Positions 17,427 to 25,876 of a DNA stretch of 64,000 bases are shown here, piece after piece (the stretch's first letter is position 1; each line of letters begins with the position of its first letter). The notes beneath the pieces are model-generated. The model searched no databases, was not told the DNA's origin, and was given only the letters and a program-made list of their open reading frames with translations. This DNA comes from Pseudomonas gingeri (lineage in GTDB: Bacteria; Pseudomonadota; Gammaproteobacteria; Pseudomonadales; Pseudomonadaceae), in the NCBI RefSeq assembly GCF_013386115.1, contig NZ_JACAOR010000005.1:350543-414542 (forward strand). The letters run 5' to 3'. Made by a program: the position numbers and the translations under genes.

Positions 17427-18047
17427 ATGTGTGGACGTTTTGCCCTGTTTCGCTGGAACCCCGCCTTCGCGGCCTTGCCCGGCTTCCCCGCCGACCAGCA
17501 GGCGCAGTGGAACATTTCGCCCAACGATTCGGTGCTGATCCTGCGGGCGCCGACCGGCCAGCGTGAACTGGCGCGCGCGCGCTGGGGCCTGACACCGCCG
17601 TGGCTGACCGACCTGTCGCGCACGCCGGCCCATGCCCGGGCCGAAACCGTGGCCGAACAACCGATGTTTCGCCAGGCGTTTCGCGAGCGCCGTTGCCTGT
17701 TGCCGGCCAATGGCTTCTATGAGTGGCGTGGAACACAGCGCAAGCGCCCCTACTGGCTGACGCCGGCGGAAGGTTCGAGCCTGTTCTTTGCGGCGATCTG
17801 GGAAGCCTACCCGGTGCAGGAGCAGGTCTGGCTGAGCACTGCGGTGGTGACACAACCGGCGGCGAGCCAGCGGCGACCGCTGATTCTCGATGCCGAGGGG
17901 CAGGCAGCGTGGCTGGCGCCGGACACGCCGTTGCACGATCTGCAGGCCTTGCTGGCCAGCCCCCAGGCGCCGTTGCGCGAACGGCTGCTGGCCAACCTGG
18001 TGAATGATCCGAAGCTCAATGCGCCGGAGTGCCTGACGCCAGGCTGA
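17427..18047 (+). CDS. SOS response-associated peptidase (SRAP/YedK/HMCES) family protein with altered active site
   Basis: This 206-residue SRAP protein keeps the N-terminal MCGRF, whose Cys2 crosslinks to abasic sites in single-stranded DNA after Met removal. It also keeps the FYEW glutamate (E99). By contrast, the family Asn of NARxET is His69 here (HARAET), and the His of the HDRRP motif is replaced (SQRRP, S147). Both positions help catalysis or crosslink reversal in YedK. It may still bind DNA, but its chemistry is probably changed. It follows the DUF2007 gene; I see no LexA box upstream. Confidence 0.88.
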   Translation: MCGRFALFRWNPAFAALPGFPADQQAQWNISPNDSVLILRAPTGQRELARARWGLTPPWLTDLSRTPAHARAETVAEQPMFRQAFRERRCLLPANGFYEWRGTQRKRPYWLTPAEGSSLFFAAIWEAYPVQEQVWLSTAVVTQPAASQRRPLILDAEGQAAWLAPDTPLHDLQALLASPQAPLRERLLANLVNDPKLNAPECLTPG

Positions 18048-18075
18048 GTGCGGGTGACGCATCCAGCCCCTGCAA

Positions 18076-20214
18076 CTACACCTTGAACTGATTGATCAGG
18101 CGTCGCTGCTGTTCCGCCAGCTTGGTCAGTTGCGCACTGGCCGCGCTGGACTCATCGGCACCGCCCGCCACTTCATTGGCCACCTGACCGATATTGATCA
18201 CGTTGCGGTTGATATCGTCGGCCACCGCGCTCTGTTCCTCGGCAGCGCTGGCGATCTGGGTGTTCATGTCGTTGATCACCGACACCGCCTGGGTAATGGT
18301 TTCCAGGGCCTGGGCGGCCTTGGCCGCGTGTTGCACGCTTTCATCGGTCTTGTTCTGGCTGTCCTCCATGACCTTGACCACTTCGCGGGTGCCTTGCTGC
18401 AACTGCTGGATCATCGACTGGATTTCTTCGGTCGCCTGCTGGGTCTTCTGGGCGAGGTTGCGGACCTCGTCGGCCACCACGGCAAAGCCGCGACCCTGTT
18501 CCCCGGCCCGGGCCGCCTCGATCGCCGCGTTGAGCGCCAGCAGGTTGGTCTGTTCGGCAATCCCGCGGATGGCGATCAGGATCGCGTTGATGTTCTCGCT
18601 GTCCTTGGCCAGGGTCTGGACCACACCCACCGCGCGGCCTATTTCCACGGCGAGGGCGCCGATGGAGGTGGACGTGTCGCGCACGATGCGCATGCCGTCG
18701 CTGGCGGCCATGTCCGCATGGCTGGCTGCCTGGGCCGCCTGGGTCGCATTGCGGGCCACGTCCTGGGCGGTGGCGGTCATTTCCTGCACGGCGGTGGCGA
18801 CCTGGTCGATCTCGGCCATCTGCTTGTGCACGCCCTGGTTGGTGCGGATCGCGATATCGGCGGTATGCTCGGAGGAATCGCTGACGCTCTGCACCGACGT
18901 CACCACCTGGGTGATCATCGCCTGCAGCTTGATCAGGAAGGTGTTGAAGCCCTTGGCGATGGAACCGAGTTCGTCGGCACGATCGCTGGTCAGGCGACGG
19001 GTCAGGTCACCTTCGCCCTGGGCGATATCGTCGAGCATGGCGACCATCTGCTTCAGCGGCCGGGCGATTCCGTGACCCACCAGCCAGATCACCAGCAGGC
19101 CCAGCCCGGCGATGACCAGACCGACCACCGCCATGCCGAACACATCGGCCTTGCGCTGGTCGTTCAGGTCGCCCTGGAGTTTCTGCAGGTCGGCCATCAC
19201 CGCGTTCAGCGGCAGTTGCATCATCAGGGTCCAGCGGGCATCGCTCTGGCCGATGCCGAAGGGCAGGTACAGCTCGATCAGGCCCTTGGCCTTGTCGACG
19301 TTATAAGTGACTTCGCCACGATTGAGCTTGCCCATGGTCGCGACTTTTTCGGCATCGAGGATATCGCTGACTTTCTCGCCGAACTTGCTCGGGTCCTTGG
19401 TATAGGCGACCAGGCGGCCGTTGGTGCCCACCAGGGCCATGTTGCCGGCACCACCGTAGAGTTTCTGGTTGGCCGCCACCAGCATGTCCTGGATGAAGTT
19501 CACCGACAGGTCGGCACCGACGATGCCCTGGAACGCGCCATTGAGCATGATCGGCTCGATAAAGGAGGCGAGCATCACCATCTTGTCGCCGACCTTGTAC
19601 GGAGCCGGATCGATCACGCAGGTCTTGTGGGTTTCCTTGGAGCACAGGTAGTACTCGCTGGCGCGTATGCCGGTGGAAAGGACCTTCTGGTCATCGACAT
19701 CCACCAGGGTCGAGAAGCCGAGGCTGCCGTCGTCGTTGCGGAACCACCAGGGCAGGAAGCGACCGTCTTTCGCGGCCCCGGCCTTGGTGTTGTCGAGATA
19801 GGCGGCATCGTTGTGATCCAGGGCGTTCTTTTCCCAGCCGATATAGGCGCCGAGCACTTTCGGGTTCTGCTGGACGTTTTCCTTGATCAGGCTGATCAGT
19901 TGCTCACGGCTGACGCTCAGTACCGGTTTGCCATCGGCGTCGTTGGTGCCGATCAACGCGTTGACGCGCACCAGGCCGCCGGCGATCAGCAGCGGCGCTT
20001 CGAGTTCACGCTGGATCTGGCTGACCTGGGTCCTGGCCAGGGCGTTGAGACGCTGTTCGATCACCTGCTCGAACTGTTCCTGGGTGCGCTGCTGCACCAT
20101 GTCCTGGGTCTTGGCCCCGGATAACAAGGCATAGACCACGAGGGCGGCGACCACGCTGAGGACAATGGCCCCGGCCAGTGCGGCGACGGAAAACTGAATC
20201 GACTTGAATTTCAT
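18076..20214 (-). CDS. Methyl-accepting chemotaxis protein with double-Cache sensor
   Basis: This 712-residue transmembrane chemoreceptor has TM1 near residues 10-30, then a periplasmic dCache domain to about 345, TM2 ([18 protein letters not shown]), a HAMP domain and a long methylation/signalling domain with the hairpin tip [32 protein letters not shown]. The ligand region has [13 protein letters not shown] and ASFIEPIM, resembling dCache receptors for amines or amino acids; this is only a hint. The start is set by GGAG. It is monocistronic and divergent from the M48 lipoprotein gene. Confidence 0.93.
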   Translation of the reverse strand: MKFKSIQFSVAALAGAIVLSVVAALVVYALLSGAKTQDMVQQRTQEQFEQVIEQRLNALARTQVSQIQRELEAPLLIAGGLVRVNALIGTNDADGKPVLSVSREQLISLIKENVQQNPKVLGAYIGWEKNALDHNDAAYLDNTKAGAAKDGRFLPWWFRNDDGSLGFSTLVDVDDQKVLSTGIRASEYYLCSKETHKTCVIDPAPYKVGDKMVMLASFIEPIMLNGAFQGIVGADLSVNFIQDMLVAANQKLYGGAGNMALVGTNGRLVAYTKDPSKFGEKVSDILDAEKVATMGKLNRGEVTYNVDKAKGLIELYLPFGIGQSDARWTLMMQLPLNAVMADLQKLQGDLNDQRKADVFGMAVVGLVIAGLGLLVIWLVGHGIARPLKQMVAMLDDIAQGEGDLTRRLTSDRADELGSIAKGFNTFLIKLQAMITQVVTSVQSVSDSSEHTADIAIRTNQGVHKQMAEIDQVATAVQEMTATAQDVARNATQAAQAASHADMAASDGMRIVRDTSTSIGALAVEIGRAVGVVQTLAKDSENINAILIAIRGIAEQTNLLALNAAIEAARAGEQGRGFAVVADEVRNLAQKTQQATEEIQSMIQQLQQGTREVVKVMEDSQNKTDESVQHAAKAAQALETITQAVSVINDMNTQIASAAEEQSAVADDINRNVINIGQVANEVAGGADESSAASAQLTKLAEQQRRLINQFKV

Positions 20215-20489
20215 GAGGGCTCCGGACGCAAGGAATGACGTCTGCCATGCTGTATCGGCTGGGCGTTCGGCGGGCATTAGGGAGCCTGCGGGAAATGGCT
20301 GTTTTGGATGTGCCCATGTCGCAAATGGATATGTCGCCGGGCTCGACGGGCCGTGGGATGGCGTTGATCGTGAATTTTTTCCTACAGATGTTTGAGGTTC
20401 GTCTGAAATCCGGGACTACAGATGGTTTGTATCTGGCGTTGATACAAATCACCGCCTAGGATAGCCGGCAGTTTTCAGGGAGAGTGCTC

Positions 20490-21308
20490 ATGGCTAGACG
20501 ATTGGTTTTGTGTGCGCTGACGGCGGGCCTGCTGCTCGCCGGCTGCCAGGCGGTCAATACCACCAGCGGCGGTGCCGTCGGGGTTGAGCGCAAGCAGTAT
20601 ATGTTCAGCATGTTGTCGACCCAGGAAGTCGACCAGATGTACGCCCAGTCGTATCAGAAGACGCTGGGGGAGGCGAAAGGCCAGGGCGTGCTGGACAAGA
20701 CCAGCGCCAATGCCAAGCGGGTCCAGGCGATCGCCAACCGGCTGATTGCCCAGGCCCCGACATTCCGTCCGGATTCCGCGCAATGGCAATGGGAGGTCAA
20801 TCTGATCAAGAGCGACGAACTCAACGCCAACTGTGGCCCCGGCGGCAAGATCATCTTCTATAGCGGGCTGATCGATAAGCTCAAGCTGAGCGACGATGAG
20901 ATCGCCGCGGTGATGGGCCATGAGATCGCCCATGCCCTGCGTGAGCACGGCCGGGAAGCGATGTCCAAGGCCTACGGGATCGAGATGGCGAAGCAGGGTG
21001 CCGGTGCCTTGTTCGGCCTGAGCCAGGACAGCCTGGCGCTGGCCGATACCGTGGCGAACTACGGCATGACCTTGCCCAACAGTCGCGCCAACGAGAACGA
21101 AGCGGATCTGATCGGCCTGGAGCTGGCCGCGCGGGCCGGTTACAACCCGAACGCGGCCATCAGCCTGTGGAACAAGATGAGCAAGGCGGCGGAAGGTTCG
21201 CCGCCGGAATTCATGAGCACCCACCCGGCGTCCACCAGTCGGATCGCTTCGCTGGAAGCGGCCATTCCGAAGGTGATGCCGCTGTATCAGCAGGCCCGCA
21301 AGTCCTGA
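20490..21308 (+). CDS. M48-family metallopeptidase lipoprotein (LoiP/YcaL-like)
   Basis: This 272-residue outer-membrane-directed lipoprotein (signal ending LLLAGC) has the zinc protease motif HEIAH and the third-ligand region NENEADLIGLELAARAGY. This is the LoiP/YcaL/BepA-type quality-control protease group. It probably degrades misfolded periplasmic or outer-membrane proteins. ATG 20490 is chosen because AGGGAG lies seven bases upstream; a GTG two codons earlier is less likely. It stands alone, followed by a REP pair. Confidence 0.92.
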   Translation: MARRLVLCALTAGLLLAGCQAVNTTSGGAVGVERKQYMFSMLSTQEVDQMYAQSYQKTLGEAKGQGVLDKTSANAKRVQAIANRLIAQAPTFRPDSAQWQWEVNLIKSDELNANCGPGGKIIFYSGLIDKLKLSDDEIAAVMGHEIAHALREHGREAMSKAYGIEMAKQGAGALFGLSQDSLALADTVANYGMTLPNSRANENEADLIGLELAARAGYNPNAAISLWNKMSKAAEGSPPEFMSTHPASTSRIASLEAAIPKVMPLYQQARKS

Positions 21309-21350
21309 GCGGTCCCGCCATACCGTTCGATCAAAGCCGGACCCGGTCCT

Positions 21351-21424
21351 TGTAGGAGCCGGCTTGCTGGCGATGGCGTCGGTGCGGCGCGCATCGTTAT
21401 CGCTGGCAAGCCAGGCCCCTACGG
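21351..21424. repeat. Inverted REP pair
   Basis: TGTAGGAGCCGGCTTGCTGG (from 21351) and an inverted, partly diverged copy (about 21399-21424) surround 24 bp. It lies between convergent genes. Confidence 0.82.
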
Positions 21425-21461
21425 GTTGCCTGGTGTTTTCAGGCTCCCGGCACGGGGAGGC

Positions 21462-22046
21462 TCAGAGCCAGCCGCTGCTTTGCATGGCCTTGTACACCGC
21501 GACGATCGCCAGGATGAAGAACGCCGAGGCGGCCAGGCGGCGGATCAGGGTCAGCGGCAGTTTCTCCGCGGCGAAGTTGCCCGCCAGCACCACCGGTACG
21601 TTGGCGATCAGCATGCCCAGGGTCGTACCGATGATCACCAGCCACAATTCCGGATACTGCGCGGCCAGCATCACCGTGGCGATCTGGGTCTTGTCGCCGA
21701 TTTCCGCGAGGAAGAACGCGATCAGCGTGGTCAGGAACGGGCCGAACTTGCGTGAGGTACTGGCTTCGTCATCGTCCATCTTGTCCGGCACCAGGGTCCA
21801 CAGCGCGGTGGCGGTGAAGCTGGCGGCGAGGATCCAGTGCAGTACCGCATCCGAGAAGAAACTGCCGAACCAGGCGCCTACGGCACCTGCCGCCGCGTGG
21901 TTGGCGAGGGTGGCGGCGACGATGCCGGCGATGATCGGCCAGGGCTTGCGAAAACGGGCTGCGAGGATGAGCGCGAGCAGTTGCGTCTTGTCGCCGATTT
22001 CGGCCAAGGCAACGATTGCGGTGGGAACGAGGAGAGAATCCAGCAT
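21462..22046 (-). CDS. TMEM165/GDT1 family membrane protein, probable Mn2+ exporter
   Basis: This 194-residue, six-helix inner-membrane protein has the two diagnostic EIGDKTQ motifs (E16-Q22 and E115-Q121), one in each repeat half. These form the cation site in the GDT1/UPF0016 family. Bacterial members export manganese. A yybP-ykoY manganese riboswitch lies directly upstream, which strongly supports this and predicts induction by high Mn2+. The start ATG has an AGGA ribosome binding site. It ends before a REP pair. Confidence 0.93.
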   Translation of the reverse strand: MLDSLLVPTAIVALAEIGDKTQLLALILAARFRKPWPIIAGIVAATLANHAAAGAVGAWFGSFFSDAVLHWILAASFTATALWTLVPDKMDDDEASTSRKFGPFLTTLIAFFLAEIGDKTQIATVMLAAQYPELWLVIIGTTLGMLIANVPVVLAGNFAAEKLPLTLIRRLAASAFFILAIVAVYKAMQSSGWL

Positions 22047-22059
22047 CAGGTTTTCCTAA

Positions 22060-22125
22060 GGGGCGGGTCGACACGGCTATGACACGTACAGCCTTCCCGC
22101 CCCGGGTAAGGTGTTCGTGTCATAG
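22060..22125 (-). promoter_or_regulatory. Expression platform between the Mn riboswitch and the exporter gene
   Basis: Two perfect inverted repeats interlock: GGGGCGGG (22060-22067) with CCCGCCCC (22096-22103), and CTATGACACG (22077-22086) with CGTGTCATAG (22116-22125). Since the arms alternate, both helices can form only as a pseudoknot; otherwise they compete. The first arm is 4-5 nt from the ribosome binding site, so the switch may control translation. Confidence 0.6.
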
Positions 22126-22262
22126 GTCTTGTCAAACCCCGGGTTCGTCTGTGCGAACCGTGGGTCGCATGCGCCATGGTCTGAGGACCAAGTATGTTGA
22201 CGCATGCCGGACGAGCGTGGCGCTCGTGGGAGACTACTCCCCTAGGACGGAGCGGATTCTGC
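22085..22262 (-). promoter_or_regulatory. yybP-ykoY manganese riboswitch
   Basis: Read on the minus strand, the leader holds AGGGGAGTAG (22234-22243) and TCAACATACT (around 22191-22200), with AAGACCTATG and ACACCTTACCC further on. These are conserved loop motifs of the yybP-ykoY aptamer, which binds Mn2+. The leader is unusually long (about 215 nt) and precedes a GDT1-type manganese exporter, the standard partner. The 3' edge of the aptamer is approximate. Confidence 0.85.
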
Positions 22263-22295
22263 CTAGGCAAAATCCATTGCGCAAGCGTTTATTTT

Positions 22296-23294
22296 TCAGC
22301 CGCGCCTGGCACTGTAGATTCGAAAACCCTGTCCCTCGGCCTTGGTCACACAGGCCCCCAGATGCTCCTCGATCAGTGGCTGGTAGCGCAGGAAGCTATT
22401 GGCAACAAGCCGGAGTTCGCCGCCGTTTTTCAGATGTTTGGCTGCTTTTCGCAGCAGGTTTTCCGTTGCCAGGTAGTCGGTATGGACCCCGACATGGAAC
22501 GGTGGATTGCTCAGGATCGCACTCAAACCCATGGGCGCGGCGTCGATTCCGTCCCCCGTCAGTACCTCGGCTTCCAGACCATTGGCCGCCAGGGTCAGGC
22601 GACTGCTGGCGGTGGCGAAGGCGTCGACGTCGAGCATGATCACGTTGTTGTGCGGGTAGCGCCGCTTGACGGCCGCCCCGAGCACGCCGGCACCGCAACC
22701 GAAGTCCAGCAACTGGCCGCTGGGCAGTTTGTCCAGGTGATCGAGGAGCAGGGCGCTGCCCCGATCCAGCCGGCCATGGCTGAAGACACCGGGCAGGCTG
22801 ACCACCTTCAACGGGCCTTCGGTCAGATCCAGTTGGTAGTGCCGGGCCAGGCTTTCCAGCGGCTTGGCCGCCGGCGCCTCGCCCACGGTGACTTGCCATA
22901 GCTGGCAGTGCCGGGCGCTGTCGAGCTTGCGCGGCTTGCCGAAGGGGTTGAGCTGTTTGGCCGCGCCTTCGATCCCGCTGCGTTTCTCACCGACGAGGAA
23001 CACGTCGCCGCCGGGCAGGCGCGAGGCGACGGCATTGAGCAGGTAGTCGGTCAGGTCCTTGGACTTGGGCAGGAACACCACGGCGCTGTCGAACGGGACC
23101 TCGGGGATGTTCACGCCAAAATGGCTGCGGCCTTCGAAGCGTGCCTCGAGTGCCGCCTGATCGCCGGCGTGCCAGCACCAGCCGTGGGCATTGGGCAGGC
23201 GCCCGAGCAGATCGTCGGCGGGCAAGCCTGCCAGCAGCAGCTTGCCCTGGAAATATTCAGCCTGACGAAGCAGTACTTCACTGCGCGGATCCAT
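22296..23294 (-). CDS. rsmC: 16S rRNA (guanine-1207-N2)-methyltransferase
   Basis: This 332-residue protein has two tandem Rossmann methyltransferase domains, as in RsmC. The C-terminal one is active: SAM-binding [17 protein letters not shown] and catalytic [10 protein letters not shown]. The N-terminal half is the degenerate substrate-binding copy. It modifies G1207 of 16S rRNA in the 30S subunit. It lies 33 bp downstream of a hydroxyacid dehydrogenase gene on the same strand, so the two may share a transcript. Confidence 0.93.
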   Translation of the reverse strand: MDPRSEVLLRQAEYFQGKLLLAGLPADDLLGRLPNAHGWCWHAGDQAALEARFEGRSHFGVNIPEVPFDSAVVFLPKSKDLTDYLLNAVASRLPGGDVFLVGEKRSGIEGAAKQLNPFGKPRKLDSARHCQLWQVTVGEAPAAKPLESLARHYQLDLTEGPLKVVSLPGVFSHGRLDRGSALLLDHLDKLPSGQLLDFGCGAGVLGAAVKRRYPHNNVIMLDVDAFATASSRLTLAANGLEAEVLTGDGIDAAPMGLSAILSNPPFHVGVHTDYLATENLLRKAAKHLKNGGELRLVANSFLRYQPLIEEHLGACVTKAEGQGFRIYSARRG

Positions 23295-23327
23295 GGTCTG
23301 CTCCCTGAAAAAAAGTGCGGCAGTTTA

Positions 23328-24293
23328 TCAACTGACGACCCGCAGCGCTGCACCGCTGAAGAAGCCCCGGGCATTTTCCGCGAGTTGGCCGACGATGCGT
23401 TGCCTGGCTTCGCGACTGCCCCAGGCGTTGTGCGGGGTGACGATCAGGCGCGGGATATCGCCGGCCAGCAGGGGATTGCCGGCACTCGGCGGCTCGACGC
23501 TCAGTACATCGGTCGCGGCGCCACCGAGGTGACCGTTGCGCAACGCATCGGCCAGGGCCTGTTCGTCGATCAGTCCGCCGCGCGCGGTGTTGACGACAAA
23601 TGCCCCGGGCTTGAGCCGGCTCAGCTCGGCGGCACCGATGAAGTGGCGGGTGTGTTCGTTCAAGGGGCAATGCAGGGTCAGGGCGTCGACCTGTGGCAGC
23701 AGTTCGGCCAGCGGAACACGATCTGCCCGCGCCGGACGACCGGGAATCTGCCCCAGCAGCACGCGCATGCCGAAGGCCTCGGCCAGCCGCGCCACGGCAC
23801 CGCCCAGTTCGCCGTGGCCGAGCAGGCCGAGGGTCCTGCCCTCCAGTTCGACGATGGGGAAATCCAGCAGGCAGAACTGTTGGGCCTGCTGCCAGCGGCC
23901 TTCACCGACGGCTTTCTGGTAGTCGCTCAGGCGGGTCGCCAGGGCCAGCAGCAACATCAGCGTGTGCTGGGCCACCGAAGGCGTGCCATAACCCTGGCAG
24001 TTGCTCACGGTGATACCCCGGGCCCGGGCGGCCGCCAGGTCGACGTTGTTGGTGCCGGTGGCGGAAATCAGGATCAGCTTCAGGTCGGGGCAGGCGGCCA
24101 GGGTTTCGGCGTTCAACGGGATCTTGTTGCTGATGGCGACAGTGGCGCCGGCCAGGTGCTCCCGCACGTTCTCTGGCGTGGTCCGGGCGCACAGGCGCAG
24201 TTCGTCGAAACAGGCGCGCAGCGGTTCGAGGTCGAGATCGCCGAGGTCCAGGGAAGGGTGATCGAGAAATACCGCGCGGCGAGGGTGGCTCAT
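23328..24293 (-). CDS. D-2-hydroxyacid dehydrogenase (hydroxypyruvate/glycerate dehydrogenase type)
   Basis: This 321-residue NAD(P)-dependent enzyme has a nucleotide fold GHGELGGAVARLAEAFGM. Its catalytic triad lies in VNTARGGLID (Arg), a Glu in the next segment (DVLSVEPP) and His in TPHNAWGS. The closest biochemical match by memory is glycerate dehydrogenase/hydroxypyruvate reductase (HprA-like), but formate, phosphoglycerate or glyoxylate reductase relatives look similar. The ATG giving MSHPRRAVF is preceded by AAAAGG. It is divergent from the LysE exporter gene. Confidence 0.88.
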   Translation of the reverse strand: MSHPRRAVFLDHPSLDLGDLDLEPLRACFDELRLCARTTPENVREHLAGATVAISNKIPLNAETLAACPDLKLILISATGTNNVDLAAARARGITVSNCQGYGTPSVAQHTLMLLLALATRLSDYQKAVGEGRWQQAQQFCLLDFPIVELEGRTLGLLGHGELGGAVARLAEAFGMRVLLGQIPGRPARADRVPLAELLPQVDALTLHCPLNEHTRHFIGAAELSRLKPGAFVVNTARGGLIDEQALADALRNGHLGGAATDVLSVEPPSAGNPLLAGDIPRLIVTPHNAWGSREARQRIVGQLAENARGFFSGAALRVVS

Positions 24294-24379
24294 CAACTGT
24301 ACCTTTTGTGCTGTCGAATGAAGGCGTAAGGTAGCCAGCCTACCAGATGACATATTTAGTTACCGAGGAGCCCACGGAC

Positions 24380-25015
24380 GTGTCCATGTACCTGACTGAA
24401 TTCTTGACCGTTGCGCTGATCCACCTGCTGGCGGTGGCCAGTCCCGGCCCGGACTTTGCCGTGGTGGTACGCGAAAGCGTGACCCACGGTCGTCGCGCCG
24501 GCACCTGGACCGCGTTGGGGGTCGGTACCGCGATCTTCCTGCATGTGGGCTATTCGCTGCTGGGCATCGGCCTGATCGTGTCGCAGTCGATCGTGCTGTT
24601 CAATGCCCTGAAATGGCTGGCGGCGGCGTACCTGTTGTATATCGGCTTCAAGGCGATCCGCGCCAAGCCGGCCAAGCCCGCAACGGGTGACCTGGCGTTG
24701 CAGGTGGGCGAGCGCACGGCGCGTGGTGCCTTTACCTCGGGCTTCGTGACCAATGGCCTGAATCCCAAGGCGACCTTGTTTTTCCTGTCGTTGTTCACCG
24801 TGGTGATCAACCCGCATACCCCGCTGCTGGTCCAGGCCGGCTACGGCGTGTACCTGGCGGCGGCGACCGCGCTGTGGTTCTGCCTGGTGGCGATGCTGTT
24901 CAGCCAGCAGCGGGTGCGTGCCGGTTTCGCCCGCATGGGCCACTGGTTCGACCGGACCATGGGGGCGGTACTGATCGCCATCGGCGTGAAGCTGGCCTTT
25001 ACCGAGATGCATTGA
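24380..25015 (+). CDS. LysE/RhtB family amino-acid exporter
   Basis: This 211-residue protein has about six hydrophobic segments. The family motif ASPGPDFAVVVRESVTHGRRAG lies near the N-terminus and TNGLNPKATLFF in the middle. Such proteins export amino acids or their derivatives. I place the start at GTG 24380, because GAGGAG is nine bases upstream; ATG 24386 would be 15 bases away. Its last 17 bp overlap the 3' end of the convergent AraC-type gene. Confidence 0.9.
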   Translation: MSMYLTEFLTVALIHLLAVASPGPDFAVVVRESVTHGRRAGTWTALGVGTAIFLHVGYSLLGIGLIVSQSIVLFNALKWLAAAYLLYIGFKAIRAKPAKPATGDLALQVGERTARGAFTSGFVTNGLNPKATLFFLSLFTVVINPHTPLLVQAGYGVYLAAATALWFCLVAMLFSQQRVRAGFARMGHWFDRTMGAVLIAIGVKLAFTEMH

Positions 25016-25772
25016 TCCCGCTGAACTGGTTCAGATTGACGACATATTCCCGCGGGCTCTCGCCGAGCAGGCGCTGGAACATCGCACTGAACGCCCGGGC
25101 ACTGCCATAGCCCAACACCTTCGCCACGTGCTGTACGCTTTCGCCGGCCAGCAGCCGTGGCAAGGCTTCCATCAGGCGCAATTGCTGGCGCCAGGCATTG
25201 AAATTCATCTGTACCTGTTGCTGGAACAGCCGGGCCAGGGTCCGGGTGCTGGCGCCGACCTGCAGTGCCCAGTCTTCCAGGGTGTTGGGATGATCCGGGG
25301 TCTGCAGCAGTGCCAGGCAGATCCGTTGCAGGCGCCGGTCGGTCGGCATCGGGATGTGCAGCGGCAGGTTCTCCAGTGACGCCAGTTCCTCCAGCATCAG
25401 TTGCTGGATCAGCGGATTCTTCGCCTGCTTCGGGCCCTGTACCGCCCGCACGATCAGTTCGCGCAACAGCGGTGTGACGGCGAGCACGCAGCAGCCTTGC
25501 AGGTTGGCCGGCGAATGCTCGGCGGCGATAAACAGCGAGCGCATGCGCACCTCGCCACTCATGAAGATCTCATGCTCCACCAGCGGTGGAATCCACACCG
25601 CCCGGGTCGGGGGAATGACCCAGGCGCCCTGGTTCGTGACCAGGCGCATCACCCCGCATACCGCATAGAGCAACTGCGCTTCCTCGTGGCGGTGCAATTC
25701 CTGGTGGGCGCCGTCGGCATAGTCGCGGGGGTGAGCGCTGACGGGGCCGTGCAGGAAGTGACTGATCAACAT
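24999..25772 (-). CDS. AraC-family transcriptional regulator (cupin sensor)
   Basis: This 257-residue protein has an N-terminal cupin-like sensor with ELHRHEEAQLLYAVCG, the His-containing signature, and a C-terminal double helix-turn-helix (about residues 155-250: TLEDWALQVGASTRTLARLFQQ and ESVQHVAKVLGYGSARAFSAMFQR). It is divergent from the MFS gene 105 bp away and is the likely regulator of it. It may also affect the LysE exporter gene, with which it overlaps tail to tail. Confidence 0.92.
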   Translation of the reverse strand: MLISHFLHGPVSAHPRDYADGAHQELHRHEEAQLLYAVCGVMRLVTNQGAWVIPPTRAVWIPPLVEHEIFMSGEVRMRSLFIAAEHSPANLQGCCVLAVTPLLRELIVRAVQGPKQAKNPLIQQLMLEELASLENLPLHIPMPTDRRLQRICLALLQTPDHPNTLEDWALQVGASTRTLARLFQQQVQMNFNAWRQQLRLMEALPRLLAGESVQHVAKVLGYGSARAFSAMFQRLLGESPREYVVNLNQFSGINASR

Positions 25773-25876
25773 GTCCGCTTCTTCCAGTCTGTCTGGTTTG
25801 ATGAGTTATATGGCAGAAATGCACTTTATGGCCAACTTAGCATAAGGCACCGATAACTTTCCTGAAGCGTGCCGTG

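Noticed and set aside
18130..20124. A 664-codon open frame antisense to the chemoreceptor gene
   Set aside because: High GC with G/C-ending codons gives long open antisense frames. The protein is rich in H, D, G, V and Q without any domain, while the opposite strand encodes a complete chemoreceptor.
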